The notes beneath the pieces were generated by a model. That model searched no databases and was not told where the DNA came from. It saw only the letters and a list, made by a program, of their open reading frames with translations. A program made the translations under genes and the position numbers. From Sideroxyarcus sp. (lineage in GTDB: Bacteria; Pseudomonadota; Gammaproteobacteria; Burkholderiales; Gallionellaceae), in the NCBI GenBank assembly GCA_030651895.1, contig JAUSBR010000017.1, positions 19,869 through 83,868 of the forward strand: a stretch of DNA of 64,000 nucleotides, in the 5' to 3' direction. Positions within the stretch are counted from its first letter, which is position 1. The number at the start of each line of letters is the position of its first letter. Below are positions 9,794 to 18,998 of the stretch, piece after piece.

Positions 9794-10992
9794 AAAACGA
9801 AAACAAGCCAGCTCAGACAGTGACCTTCCCGCCTTGGCCGCATTACGATGAAGACGAGATAGCGGCAGTTTCAGCCGTGCTCCGCTCCGGCAAAGTCAAT
9901 TATTGGACGGGTGATGAAGCGCGCCAGTTTGAGCGTGAATACGCCGCTTACACGGGAACGCGTTATGCGATTGCACTAAGCAATGGCACGGTCGCACTTG
10001 AGTTGGCGTTGTATGCGTTTGGCATTGGGGATGGCGATGAGGTGATCACCACCAGCAGGACGTTCATCGCATCGGCTAGTGCCGCCGTGATGCGCGGCGC
10101 CATTCCCGTCATTGCGGATGTCGATCCGGTCAGCCAGAACATCACACTTGAATCGATCAAGCGAGTCGTGACACCGCGCACCAGAGCCATCATCCCCGTT
10201 CATCTGGCCGGCTGGCCTTGCGAGATGGACGCCATCATGGAATTTGCCAACGAGCGCGGCATCAAGGTGATTGAGGATTGCGCACAGGCGCACGGAGCGA
10301 CCTATCGCGGTCGCCCAGTCGGTTCGTTCGGCCATGCGGCAGCATTCTCCTTTTGTCAGGACAAGATCATCACCACCGGCGGCGAAGGCGGCATGCTGGT
10401 GTTGAACGATGAGGCGGCGTGGGAAAAGGCTTGGGCGTTCAAGGACCATGGCAAGAGCTTCGATGCAGTCTACAACCGCAAGCATCCCCCCGGATTCCGC
10501 TGGTTGCACGATACCTTCGGAACCAATTGGCGCATCACCGAGATGCAGGCGGCTCTGGGCAGGATACAACTCAGAAAGCTTCCCGGTTGGGTTGCGCAAC
10601 GCAGGAGCAACGCAGCGATCCTGAGTTCCGGCTTCGCTTCGATTTCCGGTTTGCGCGTCACGTTGCCGACAGCAGAGATCGGGCATGCGTACTACAAATA
10701 TTATGTCTTTGTAGAGAACGATAAATTGCGCAGCGATTGGAGTCGCGACCGCATCATGCAGTCGATAAACGACGCGGGTGTTCCATGCTTCAGCGGGTCT
10801 TGCAGCGAGATCTATCTGGAAAAAGCATTTGAAGGCTCACCATCGCGTCCGGCCGTGAGACTCCGTGTGGCGAAGGATTTGGGTGAAACCAGTCTGATGT
10901 TCCTTGTTCATCCCACATTGGGGGAGGAACATATGCAGAGGATAGTAGAGGTCGTGCAGGAAGTGATGCAGCAGGCAGGAAATCCTTGTTGA
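9790..10992 (+). CDS. DegT/DnrJ/EryC1 PLP-dependent aminotransferase (PglE-like)
   Basis: SGKVNYWTGDEARQFEREYAAYTGTRYAIALSNGTVALELAL; IIPVHLAGWPCEMD; SFCQDKIITTGGEGGM. Confidence 0.9.
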   Translation: MKNENKPAQTVTFPPWPHYDEDEIAAVSAVLRSGKVNYWTGDEARQFEREYAAYTGTRYAIALSNGTVALELALYAFGIGDGDEVITTSRTFIASASAAVMRGAIPVIADVDPVSQNITLESIKRVVTPRTRAIIPVHLAGWPCEMDAIMEFANERGIKVIEDCAQAHGATYRGRPVGSFGHAAAFSFCQDKIITTGGEGGMLVLNDEAAWEKAWAFKDHGKSFDAVYNRKHPPGFRWLHDTFGTNWRITEMQAALGRIQLRKLPGWVAQRRSNAAILSSGFASISGLRVTLPTAEIGHAYYKYYVFVENDKLRSDWSRDRIMQSINDAGVPCFSGSCSEIYLEKAFEGSPSRPAVRLRVAKDLGETSLMFLVHPTLGEEHMQRIVEVVQEVMQQAGNPC

Positions 10993-11023
10993 TAGAGTAG
11001 GTTGAGTACAAGTGCTTGACCTT

Positions 11024-11055
11024 GCGCATCATGATGCGATAGCATCATGATGCGC
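11024..11055. promoter_or_regulatory. Perfect inverted repeat, probable TA operator
   Basis: GCGCATCATGATGC-GATA-GCATCATGATGCGC, ~20 bp upstream of the antitoxin ATG, next to a TTGACC -35-like box (11016-11021). Confidence 0.75.
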
Positions 11056-11074
11056 AGTTAATCAGGAGAGCAGC

Positions 11075-11314
11075 ATGCGAACGACTATTGATATCGAAGA
11101 TGATGTGTTGGCAGCGGCCAAAGAATTAGCCAGATTGCAGAATGTCTCCGCCGGGCAAGTTGTATCAAAGTTGTTAAGAAATGCGCTGGCTGGGGTTCAG
11201 TCAAAAAATCAAAATGATGTACCTCAAGTCGGCGGATTTCGACCGTTTGCAGCTCGCGGGACAATAGCGACCAATGACACGGTAGATCTGCTACGCGACC
11301 AAGAGGGAGTTTGA
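11075..11314 (+). CDS. VapB-type ribbon-helix-helix antitoxin
   Basis: MRTTIDIEDDVLAAAKELARLQNVSAGQVVSKLLR; overlaps downstream PIN gene by 4 nt. Confidence 0.85.
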   Translation: MRTTIDIEDDVLAAAKELARLQNVSAGQVVSKLLRNALAGVQSKNQNDVPQVGGFRPFAARGTIATNDTVDLLRDQEGV

Positions 11315-11745
11315 TGCGCTCCTTGCTTGATGTGAATGTGCTGATCGCCCTGCTAGATGCAGGACATGTTCACCATGATTTGGCGATGTCATGGCTGCAA
11401 GCTGAGATTGGCCAAGGATGGGCGTCATGCCCCATCACCCAGAATGGATGTATTCGCATCATGTCTCAGCCGAACTATCCTGCTGCATTACCTGCTCTTC
11501 AAGTTGCGGAGCGCTTGGCGGAGGCTGCCGCGGATCCCCTCCACGAGTTTTGGCCGGCTGATGTGAACTTGTTGGACAAAAATATGTTTGATTGGGCAAG
11601 GGTATTGGGGCACCGACAAGTCACGGATGTATATTTGTTGGCACTTGCAGTAAAGCACGGCGGGCGTTTCGTGACGTTTGATCGGCGGATAGGGTTGGCT
11701 GCAGTAGCAGGAGCACAGCCGAAAAATCTTGTCGCTCTGATATAA
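11311..11745 (+). CDS. VapC-type PIN-domain ribonuclease toxin
   Basis: MRSLLDVNVLIALLDAGHVHH...TQNGCIRI...VTDVYLLALAVKHGGRFVTFD. Confidence 0.88.
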   Translation: MMRSLLDVNVLIALLDAGHVHHDLAMSWLQAEIGQGWASCPITQNGCIRIMSQPNYPAALPALQVAERLAEAAADPLHEFWPADVNLLDKNMFDWARVLGHRQVTDVYLLALAVKHGGRFVTFDRRIGLAAVAGAQPKNLVALI

Positions 11746-11827
11746 GGTTGAGGGCCATCATGTCGCACTACTATTTGATCGTTGCCGAGCTGGTAACAAC
11801 GCTGTTCATCACAAGACCATTGAAACC

Positions 11828-13663
11828 ATGAAGATGCCCCACTACCGCAGCCTGCTGGCCGCTTTGCACGATGCACTTGCGACGATCGTTGCCTGGTATC
11901 TGGCTTATCTGCTGCGTTTCAATTTCATGCCGCCGGAAGAGTTCTTCAACGAGATGTGGCGAACCCTGATCTGGATCGTGCCGCTGCAGACATTGATATT
12001 CTGGCGTTTCGGTCTGTATCAGGGCGTTTGGCGTTATGCGAGCATTCCCGATCTGCGCCGCATTGTTCTATCCGTGCTGCTCGGCGCAGCTTCGATCCCG
12101 TTGTTGTTCTGGATGCTGCGCCTTGAAGCGATCGTGCCGCGCTCGGTGTTGGTGCTCTATCCGATACTGCTGATGCTCATGATGGGTGGCAGCCGCCTGC
12201 TCTATAGAGTGTGGAAGGAACGGATCCTTTACACCGGCATGAGTTTGCAGGGCAGCCCGGTCATTGTTCTCGGTGCCGGTGATGCCGCAGTGAACTTGTC
12301 CAAAGAGTTGGGTCGCAGTCAGACATGGCGCCAGGTCGGGTTCCTGGATGATGACCCGAACAAGCAAGGACGCATGCTGAACGGAATCAAGGTTCTCGGT
12401 GGATTGGAAGAGTTGCCGCGCTGGGCAGGCCGTTATGGCGTTAGCCAAGTCATCATTGCCATGCCATCCGCCGCCCATCAGGAACGCAAGCGGGCTATCG
12501 ATCTGGCGAACCGCAACGGCATCAAGGCGCTTACTGTTCCCGCCTTCGATGATCTGCTGAGCGGGCGTGTGTCGATCTCGCAATTGCGCGCCGTGGAGTT
12601 GGACGATTTGCTCGGGCGCGATCCGGTGCAGCTCGATGATGCCGGCTTGCACGATCAATTGACCGGCAAGGTGGCGCTGGTGACCGGCGCAGGCGGTTCT
12701 ATCGGTTCCGAATTGTGTCGCCAGATCGCACGCTTTACGCCAAAGAAGCTGGTGTTATATGACGCCGGTGAGTTTGCGCTCTACACGATCGAACAAGAGC
12801 TGATCAAGTCTTTTCCTGATCTGAATATTGTCTACCTTGCGGGCGATGTGCGCGATGACGTGCGCCTGGAAGAAGTCTTTGGCGAATATAAACCCAGCGT
12901 GGTTTTCCACGCCGCAGCCTACAAGCATGTTCCGTTGATGGAACGGCACAATACCTGGCAGGCGGTGCGAAATAATGTGTTCGGCACCTGGCGCGTGGCA
13001 AGCTGCGCGCAAAGACATGGTGCGGAAAAATTCGTTTTGATCTCCACAGACAAGGCTGTGAATCCCACCAACGTGATGGGAACGACCAAGCGTATGGCGG
13101 AGATCGTATGCCAGGGTTTGCAGAAGGCTGACGGCACGCGCTTTGTCATCGTGCGATTTGGTAATGTGCTTGGCAGCAATGGCAGCGTCATCCCCAAGTT
13201 TCGCGAGCAGATCGCCCAAGGCGGTCCGATCACTGTGACGCATCCGGAGATCACGCGCTATTTCATGTCGATTCCGGAGGCGGCGCAGTTGGTCATGCAG
13301 GCAGGCTACATGGGCAAGGGCGGAGAGATCTTTGTTCTTGATATGGGCGAGTCGGTAAAGATCGTTGACCTGGCCAAAGATATGATCCGCTTGTCTGGTT
13401 TTAGCGAAGGTGACATCAAGATCGAATTCACCGGTTTGCGCCCGGGCGAAAAACTTTACGAAGAGTTGCTGGCCGATGATGAGGGTACATTGCCCACGCC
13501 GCATCCAAAATTGCGCATCGCTCAGGCTCGACGCGTGGCTTCGGATGAAGTGAAGACTATGCTGGATTGGATCAATACCGATACCTCAAACAGTGATGAA
13601 GTCGTGCGCGAGCATCTGCAGCATTGGGTGCCGGAATATGTGCCAACCCCGAATGGGCATTGA
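11828..13663 (+). CDS. Nucleoside-diphosphate-sugar epimerase/dehydratase, PglF/CapD/WbpM family
   Basis: N-terminal TM region, VTGAGGSIGSELCRQIARF, FHAAAYKHVPLME, KAVNPTNVMGTTKRMAE. Confidence 0.92.
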   Translation: MKMPHYRSLLAALHDALATIVAWYLAYLLRFNFMPPEEFFNEMWRTLIWIVPLQTLIFWRFGLYQGVWRYASIPDLRRIVLSVLLGAASIPLLFWMLRLEAIVPRSVLVLYPILLMLMMGGSRLLYRVWKERILYTGMSLQGSPVIVLGAGDAAVNLSKELGRSQTWRQVGFLDDDPNKQGRMLNGIKVLGGLEELPRWAGRYGVSQVIIAMPSAAHQERKRAIDLANRNGIKALTVPAFDDLLSGRVSISQLRAVELDDLLGRDPVQLDDAGLHDQLTGKVALVTGAGGSIGSELCRQIARFTPKKLVLYDAGEFALYTIEQELIKSFPDLNIVYLAGDVRDDVRLEEVFGEYKPSVVFHAAAYKHVPLMERHNTWQAVRNNVFGTWRVASCAQRHGAEKFVLISTDKAVNPTNVMGTTKRMAEIVCQGLQKADGTRFVIVRFGNVLGSNGSVIPKFREQIAQGGPITVTHPEITRYFMSIPEAAQLVMQAGYMGKGGEIFVLDMGESVKIVDLAKDMIRLSGFSEGDIKIEFTGLRPGEKLYEELLADDEGTLPTPHPKLRIAQARRVASDEVKTMLDWINTDTSNSDEVVREHLQHWVPEYVPTPNGH

Positions 13664-13673
13664 TTTGAGAAAT

Positions 13674-14921
13674 ATGACCGCATCGATATATCCGGCCGGT
13701 CGTCAAGCGGTACAGGTTGTCGTTCTGCTGTTGGCTCTGTCGATTCCGGTATCCACAGCGCTGGATAATGTGCTGCTTTTCTTGCTGTTGCTGGGTGCAG
13801 GGATGTCTGGATATTTGCCGGAGTATTGGCGTTGTGTGCGGCAGCATCCGGTGGCACGGGGCAGTACGGTGTTGTTCATCGCCTTGCTGCTCGGATGTTC
13901 ATATGGCGCGACGGCTTATGGCGATGCTTTTGGGATGCTGGGCAAATATGTTGATTTGGCATTTGTCCCGCTGTTGATGGTGATTTTTGCGGATGAGAAG
14001 CTGCGTCAAAGGGTGTGGAAAATATTTCTTGCTGTGATGGTTGTAACGGCCTTGCTGTCCTGGTCGGTCAATCTGGAAATACTATCACCGGCATCGTGGA
14101 TGTGGCAGGGCACCCGAACTAGCTTGGCCAACCCGGCAATATTCCGCAGTTCGATTACGCAAAATATCTTGATGAGTTTTGCCACCTACATTTTAGTTTT
14201 GCATGCCTACTGGGCTAGCAATATGAAAATGCGGGTTGGATATCTCGGATTGGCGATATTGACTACTTCAAGTGTTCTTGTCTTAGTGCAGGGGCGAAGC
14301 GGATATCTGGTGCTATTACTGACTTTGTCGTGGTTCGGGCTTAGCACAATGCGGTCAATGGGGGGGAGGTTCACGTCTCGTCATCTTTGGGTGTCTCTCT
14401 TGGCGATCCCTTTGCTGCTATGGGGGCTTTATGAGACCGTTCCGCGTCTGCATCAGCGTGTGGACGAGACTGTGACTGAATTCCAGTCTTGGTACCCGCA
14501 TAGCGGACAGGCGACCTCGATTGGTGAGCGCCTCGAGTTTTATTTCAATACTGGAAGTATTGTTTCCGCGCACCCCGCTTTCGGGGTGGGTACGGGAGGA
14601 TTTGCATCCGCCTACGCCCAGCAAACCAAGGAATTAGGGGTGTCTTTGACCGTCAACCCGCATAACGAATACCTGCACTTGACTGTTCAGCTTGGTGTTT
14701 TGGGAGCGGCACTATTTATGTATTTGCTCTATACCCAATGGCGAACGGCATTTCAGTTGAAGGACATACAGTCTCGCGACACGGCGATCGGACTGATGCT
14801 GACGCTGATGGTGACAAGTCTGGTCAACACGCCGCTGATGGATCACACCGAGGGTTTGTTCTTTGCCTACATGAGTGCATTGTGTTTCGCCTCCCTGAAG
14901 CAGAAGGAACAGAATGAATAG
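13674..14921 (+). CDS. O-antigen ligase / Wzy_C-domain membrane protein (WaaL or PglL-like)
   Basis: Multi-TM, AHPAFGVGTGGFASAY...VNPHNEYLHLTVQLGVLGAALFMYLL; start may be 13653 or 13674. Confidence 0.82.
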   Translation: MTASIYPAGRQAVQVVVLLLALSIPVSTALDNVLLFLLLLGAGMSGYLPEYWRCVRQHPVARGSTVLFIALLLGCSYGATAYGDAFGMLGKYVDLAFVPLLMVIFADEKLRQRVWKIFLAVMVVTALLSWSVNLEILSPASWMWQGTRTSLANPAIFRSSITQNILMSFATYILVLHAYWASNMKMRVGYLGLAILTTSSVLVLVQGRSGYLVLLLTLSWFGLSTMRSMGGRFTSRHLWVSLLAIPLLLWGLYETVPRLHQRVDETVTEFQSWYPHSGQATSIGERLEFYFNTGSIVSAHPAFGVGTGGFASAYAQQTKELGVSLTVNPHNEYLHLTVQLGVLGAALFMYLLYTQWRTAFQLKDIQSRDTAIGLMLTLMVTSLVNTPLMDHTEGLFFAYMSALCFASLKQKEQNE

Positions 14922-15663
14922 TCTGTCTGTCATTCTCATCACCAAGAACGAGGCAGACAACATCCGCGCCTGTCTGGAATCCGTGGCATGGGCGGACGAG
15001 ATAATCGTGGTCGATTCCGGCAGCACCGATGACACGGTGGCAATCGCGAAGGAGTTGGGGGCGCAGGTGCATGTGCAGGACTGGCCGGGATTCGGCGTGC
15101 AGAAGAACCGCGCACTTGGCTATGCGACGAAAGACTGGGTGCTGTCGCTGGATGCCGACGAGCGCGTGACGCCGGAACTGCGCGCAGAGATCGAAGCCAT
15201 CCTGAAGACGGAGCAGACAGCGGATTCCTATCTGGTTCCGCGCCTGTCCAATTACTGCGGTCGCTTCATGTATCACTCCGGGTGGTATCCAGATTTGCTG
15301 CCGCGGCTGTTCAAACGGGGAGCTGCGCGTTTCAGCGACGATCTGGTGCATGAGCGCCTCATCGTCGAGGGCAGTTCTGTGAAGTTGAAGGGCTTGTTGT
15401 TGCACTACGCTTTTGACGGCATGGAAGAGGTGCTGCACAAGGTCAACCAGTATTCCACCGCAGGCGCGGCGATGATGCACAAACGCGGACGCAAAGCTTC
15501 GCTCACCGGCGCGGTGGTGCGCGGGTTGTGGAGCTTCTTCCGTACTTACATCCTGCGCGGCGGCATCCTCGACGGCCGCGAAGGTTTCATGCTCGCGGTC
15601 TCCAATGCCGAGGGCACTTATTACCGCTATCTCAAGCTGATGCTGTTGAACAGGAAACAGTGA
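14914..15663 (+). CDS. Family 2 glycosyltransferase, WaaE/KdtX-like
   Basis: LSVILITKNEADNIRACLESVAWADEIIVVDSGSTDDT...DWPGFGVQKNRAL. Confidence 0.88.
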   Translation: MNSLSVILITKNEADNIRACLESVAWADEIIVVDSGSTDDTVAIAKELGAQVHVQDWPGFGVQKNRALGYATKDWVLSLDADERVTPELRAEIEAILKTEQTADSYLVPRLSNYCGRFMYHSGWYPDLLPRLFKRGAARFSDDLVHERLIVEGSSVKLKGLLLHYAFDGMEEVLHKVNQYSTAGAAMMHKRGRKASLTGAVVRGLWSFFRTYILRGGILDGREGFMLAVSNAEGTYYRYLKLMLLNRKQ

Positions 15664-16472
15664 TGCGCATCGCCGTCATCGTCACCACCTATAACCGTCC
15701 GGACGCACTCATTGCCGTGCTGGAGGGTTATCTCGCGCAGAGCGACAGCGATTTCGAGGTGCTGGTGGCGGATGACGGTTCCACGCCGGACACCGCCGGA
15801 GTCGTGAAGACCTATCAGGCCCGCGCCCCTTTCCCCATCACGCATGTGTGGCAGGAGGATGATGGCTTCCGTGCTGCCGCGATTCGCAATCGCGCGCTGG
15901 CGGCAACCAAAGCTGAATACATCGTCTTCACCGACGGCGATTGCATCCCGCCGGTCGATTTCGTCGCGCAACAAAGGAAGCTGAGCGAGCGCGGCTGTTT
16001 CCTTTCCGGCAACCGCCTGCTGCTGTCGCAGGAGTTCACCAGGCAGATGCTGGAACAGAAAGTCCCCGTCCATCTCTGGCGCTTCGGCGATTGGCTGCGC
16101 GCCTACCGTGCTGGCCATATCGCGCGCCTGCTGCCGCTGCTGCGCTTGCCCGATTCAGCCTTCCGCAAGGTCTCTCCGCGCCGCTGGCAGGGCGCCAAGA
16201 CCTGCAATCTCTCCGCGTTCCGCGCAGATCTATTGAAAGTGAACGGTCTCGACGAGAGCTACACCGGCTGGGGGCAGGAGGATTCGGATCTCGTCGTGCG
16301 TCTGATCCGTGCCGGTCTTATCAACAAGAGCGCGCGCTTTTCCACACCGGTGCTGCACCTGTGGCATAAGGAGAACGACCGCTCGCATCTGGAAGAGAAC
16401 AAGCGCCGACTGCAGCAAGTGTTGAGCGCCACACATATCCGCGCGCTCAAGGGTGTGGATCAATACCTATGA
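15663..16472 (+). CDS. Family 2 glycosyltransferase with C-terminal galactosyltransferase-like region
   Basis: MRIAVIVTTYNRPDALIAVLEGYLAQS...FTDGDCIPP...YTGWGQEDSDLVVRLIRAG; ATG at 15663. Confidence 0.88.
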   Translation: MRIAVIVTTYNRPDALIAVLEGYLAQSDSDFEVLVADDGSTPDTAGVVKTYQARAPFPITHVWQEDDGFRAAAIRNRALAATKAEYIVFTDGDCIPPVDFVAQQRKLSERGCFLSGNRLLLSQEFTRQMLEQKVPVHLWRFGDWLRAYRAGHIARLLPLLRLPDSAFRKVSPRRWQGAKTCNLSAFRADLLKVNGLDESYTGWGQEDSDLVVRLIRAGLINKSARFSTPVLHLWHKENDRSHLEENKRRLQQVLSATHIRALKGVDQYL

Positions 16473-16488
16473 ATGAGTTACATAAATC

Positions 16489-16528
16489 CGTTCGCCCTGA
16501 GCCTGTCGAAGGGTCACCACGAACGGAG
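16489..16528. repeat. REP-like palindromic element CGTTCGCCCTGAGCCTGTCGAAGGGTCACCACGAACG
   Basis: Same core at 27778-27822, 39546-39605 and 62749-62780. Confidence 0.75.
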
Positions 16529-16548
16529 GACTTATTCGGCATGCCTCT

Positions 16549-17595
16549 ATGAAAATCCTCCACGTCGTGCGCCGCTACGGCCCCGTCGGCGGCATGGAAC
16601 GCTACGTGTGGGAGATCACCCTCGAACTGGCCAAACTCGGCCATGAAGTCGTGGTCGTGTGCGAACGCTGTCATGTGGAAAAGCCGCAAGGCATCACCGT
16701 GCACGAACTCGGCGAGATCGCGCCCAAGCCGCGCTGGCTGTCGTTGCTGCGTTTCGGCAAGCGCGTGGCGCACTGGCTGGAGCAGAACCCGCATCCGGGT
16801 TATGTCGTGCACAGCAACGAGCGACTCGCGGCCCACGACGTCACCACCTTCCACGGCCCGCCCTTCGCCACCGTGCGCGACAAACCCTGGTGGAAGAAGA
16901 TCTCGCTGCGTATCGCGATGCAGTTCTATCTGGAGCGGCGCGAGTTGGAAGTCGCTCGTTTCATCGTGCCCAACTCCATCTTCATCAAGCATCAGCTCGC
17001 GCATTACTATCCCGAGTACGTGCACAAACTGACCGACCCAGTCGTGCCTGGCGTGGCGGCGATGCCGCCGCGCGACTGGAAGGCGGTGCCGGGCGACCGC
17101 GGCATCGTCGGTTTTGTCGGCAAGGAATGGCAGCGTAAGGGATTGCCGCTGGCAGTCGAGATCGTGACAGAGCTGCGCCGTGAACGCCCGAATCTGGAAT
17201 TGTGGGTAGTTGGCCCACAGGTCGAGGAGGTGCAGCATCTTTTCGCCGGATGGAAGGGTGGCTATCAGCTGTTGGGTTGGCGCAGTGACACCGCCCATCT
17301 GCAGCAGATCGATGTGCTGCTGCATCCGGCCCGTGCAGAACCCTATGGCATGGTCATCACCGAAGCGATGGCGGCCGGCGCGCGCGTGGTGGTGTCAGAC
17401 GTATGCGGTGCGGTGTCGGAGATCAGGCCGGAAGCAGGAACGAGTGTCCCGCTGGGGGCACCGACGGAACAGTGGGTGGATGCCTTGCGTGAGCAACTGC
17501 AACAGATCAACCCGCCGCCGCCCTATGCGCACAGTTGGCGCAACGTGGCACAGGAATACGAGGCAATCTACCGGCAGTGCCCGCTCACTTCCTGA
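16549..17595 (+). CDS. Family 4 glycosyltransferase
   Basis: MKILHVVRRYGPVGGMERYVWEITLELAKLGHEVVVVCE; HPARAEPYGMVITEAMAAGARVVVSD. Confidence 0.9.
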   Translation: MKILHVVRRYGPVGGMERYVWEITLELAKLGHEVVVVCERCHVEKPQGITVHELGEIAPKPRWLSLLRFGKRVAHWLEQNPHPGYVVHSNERLAAHDVTTFHGPPFATVRDKPWWKKISLRIAMQFYLERRELEVARFIVPNSIFIKHQLAHYYPEYVHKLTDPVVPGVAAMPPRDWKAVPGDRGIVGFVGKEWQRKGLPLAVEIVTELRRERPNLELWVVGPQVEEVQHLFAGWKGGYQLLGWRSDTAHLQQIDVLLHPARAEPYGMVITEAMAAGARVVVSDVCGAVSEIRPEAGTSVPLGAPTEQWVDALREQLQQINPPPPYAHSWRNVAQEYEAIYRQCPLTS

Positions 17596-17968
17596 GGACG
17601 AAGCGGCTGGCGACGAAGGTAACGGGGACGGTGACGACGATCACGACGGCATAAGCCCACACGGGGGAGACAGCAAATTTCCCTACCAGCAGCCACATGA
17701 TGGATGCGCCGAGGAAGTACTGCACGACATAAACGAACGGGAATTTCAGGAAGCTGTGCAGCGAGATCTTCTTTTTGAACACGAACAGCACGTTCATGAA
17801 GTAGGAGTTCACCACGCCGACGCAGTAAGAGAGCGTGTAGGCGTAAAGATAAGGCAGGAAAGGCAGCAACAACAGGAACACCACGTAAGCGACCAGGGTG
17901 TTGCTCACCCCGACCAGCAGGAAACGGAAGAATTCGCTGTGGATGCTTTTTCTGATCAGGTTTTTCAA
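17585..17968 (-). CDS. GtrA-family flippase-like membrane protein
   Basis: FFRFLLVGVSNTLVAYVVFLLLL...YCVGVVNSYFMNVLFVFKKK GtrA signature. Confidence 0.87.
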   Translation of the reverse strand: MKNLIRKSIHSEFFRFLLVGVSNTLVAYVVFLLLLPFLPYLYAYTLSYCVGVVNSYFMNVLFVFKKKISLHSFLKFPFVYVVQYFLGASIMWLLVGKFAVSPVWAYAVVIVVTVPVTFVASRFVLRK

Positions 17969-18088
17969 GGTTTTGAACGCGACACGGTATTGTTGGTACG
18001 CGATTATGCCGCAGTCGCGTAAAATCGTTTAGCGGATCCATATCATTAACGACACGATATTCAGTACAAAGTACGACAACCAACAGCG

Positions 18089-18988
18089 ATGAAATTCTGC
18101 CTTGAATGCCAGCGTAGTTTCTCCGCCCCGGATTGGCGCTGCCCGCATTGCGGCCATATGCCGACCGAGCGCAACGGATTTCTCACCTTCGCCCCGGCAC
18201 TAGCGGCCCAGAACGACGGTTTCAACCCGAAGTTCTTCCAGTTGATGGCCGAGGTCGAGCCTGCCAATTTCTGGTTCGTGTCCCGAAACCGTATTCTGGG
18301 CGATGCATTGCGCAAGCATATCGCCGTACCTCCGGCCAAGGTGCTGGAGATCGGCTGTGGCACCGGCTTCGTGCTGTCCGGTGTGCGCGCGGTCTTCCCG
18401 CAAGCCAGTCTGAGCGCCAGCGACATCTATACCGAAGGGCTGGGTTACGCCGCCAGGCGCGTGCCGGATGCGTTCCTGTTCCAGATGGATGCCCTGCATA
18501 TCCCCTATCGGGACGAGTTCGACCTGGTTGGCGCATTCGATGTGCTGGAGCACATCGAGGATGACGGGGCTGTGCTGGATCAACTGTGGCAGGCCTGCAA
18601 AGCGGGCGGCAACGTGGTGCTGACGGTTCCGCAGCATCGCTGGCTGTGGAGCCGCATGGACGACTTTGCCCACCACAAGCGGCGCTATACACGCGATGAA
18701 CTGGTGCAAAAGCTGGAGCGCGCCGGATTCAGGATCGAATACGCCACCTCGTTCATCTCGCTGTTGCTGCCGCTGATGCTGGCGACGCGCCTGCTGCGCA
18801 AACCCGGCGGAACAGAGATGGAAGACCAGATGGATGCGGCCGGATTGAACATCGGCAAGGTGACCAATGCGTTGTTGAGCATGGTGATGGCGGTCGAGCG
18901 CGGCCTGATTCGCATCGGCTTGCGCATGCCGATGGGTGGTTCTCTGCTGGTGATCGCCCGTAAACCGGTCGCGGCCAGTAACGATTAG
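18089..18988 (+). CDS. Class I SAM-dependent methyltransferase with N-terminal zinc-ribbon-like CxxC pairs
   Basis: CLECQRSFSAPDWRCPHCG then VLEIGCGTGFVLSGV. Confidence 0.85.
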   Translation: MKFCLECQRSFSAPDWRCPHCGHMPTERNGFLTFAPALAAQNDGFNPKFFQLMAEVEPANFWFVSRNRILGDALRKHIAVPPAKVLEIGCGTGFVLSGVRAVFPQASLSASDIYTEGLGYAARRVPDAFLFQMDALHIPYRDEFDLVGAFDVLEHIEDDGAVLDQLWQACKAGGNVVLTVPQHRWLWSRMDDFAHHKRRYTRDELVQKLERAGFRIEYATSFISLLLPLMLATRLLRKPGGTEMEDQMDAAGLNIGKVTNALLSMVMAVERGLIRIGLRMPMGGSLLVIARKPVAASND

Positions 18989-18998
18989 AATACGCCCC

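Noticed and set aside
11075-11745. Novel defence system at the RHH + PIN pair
   Set aside because: Matches the ordinary VapBC-type layout; interest lies in its position and operator, not in a new mechanism.
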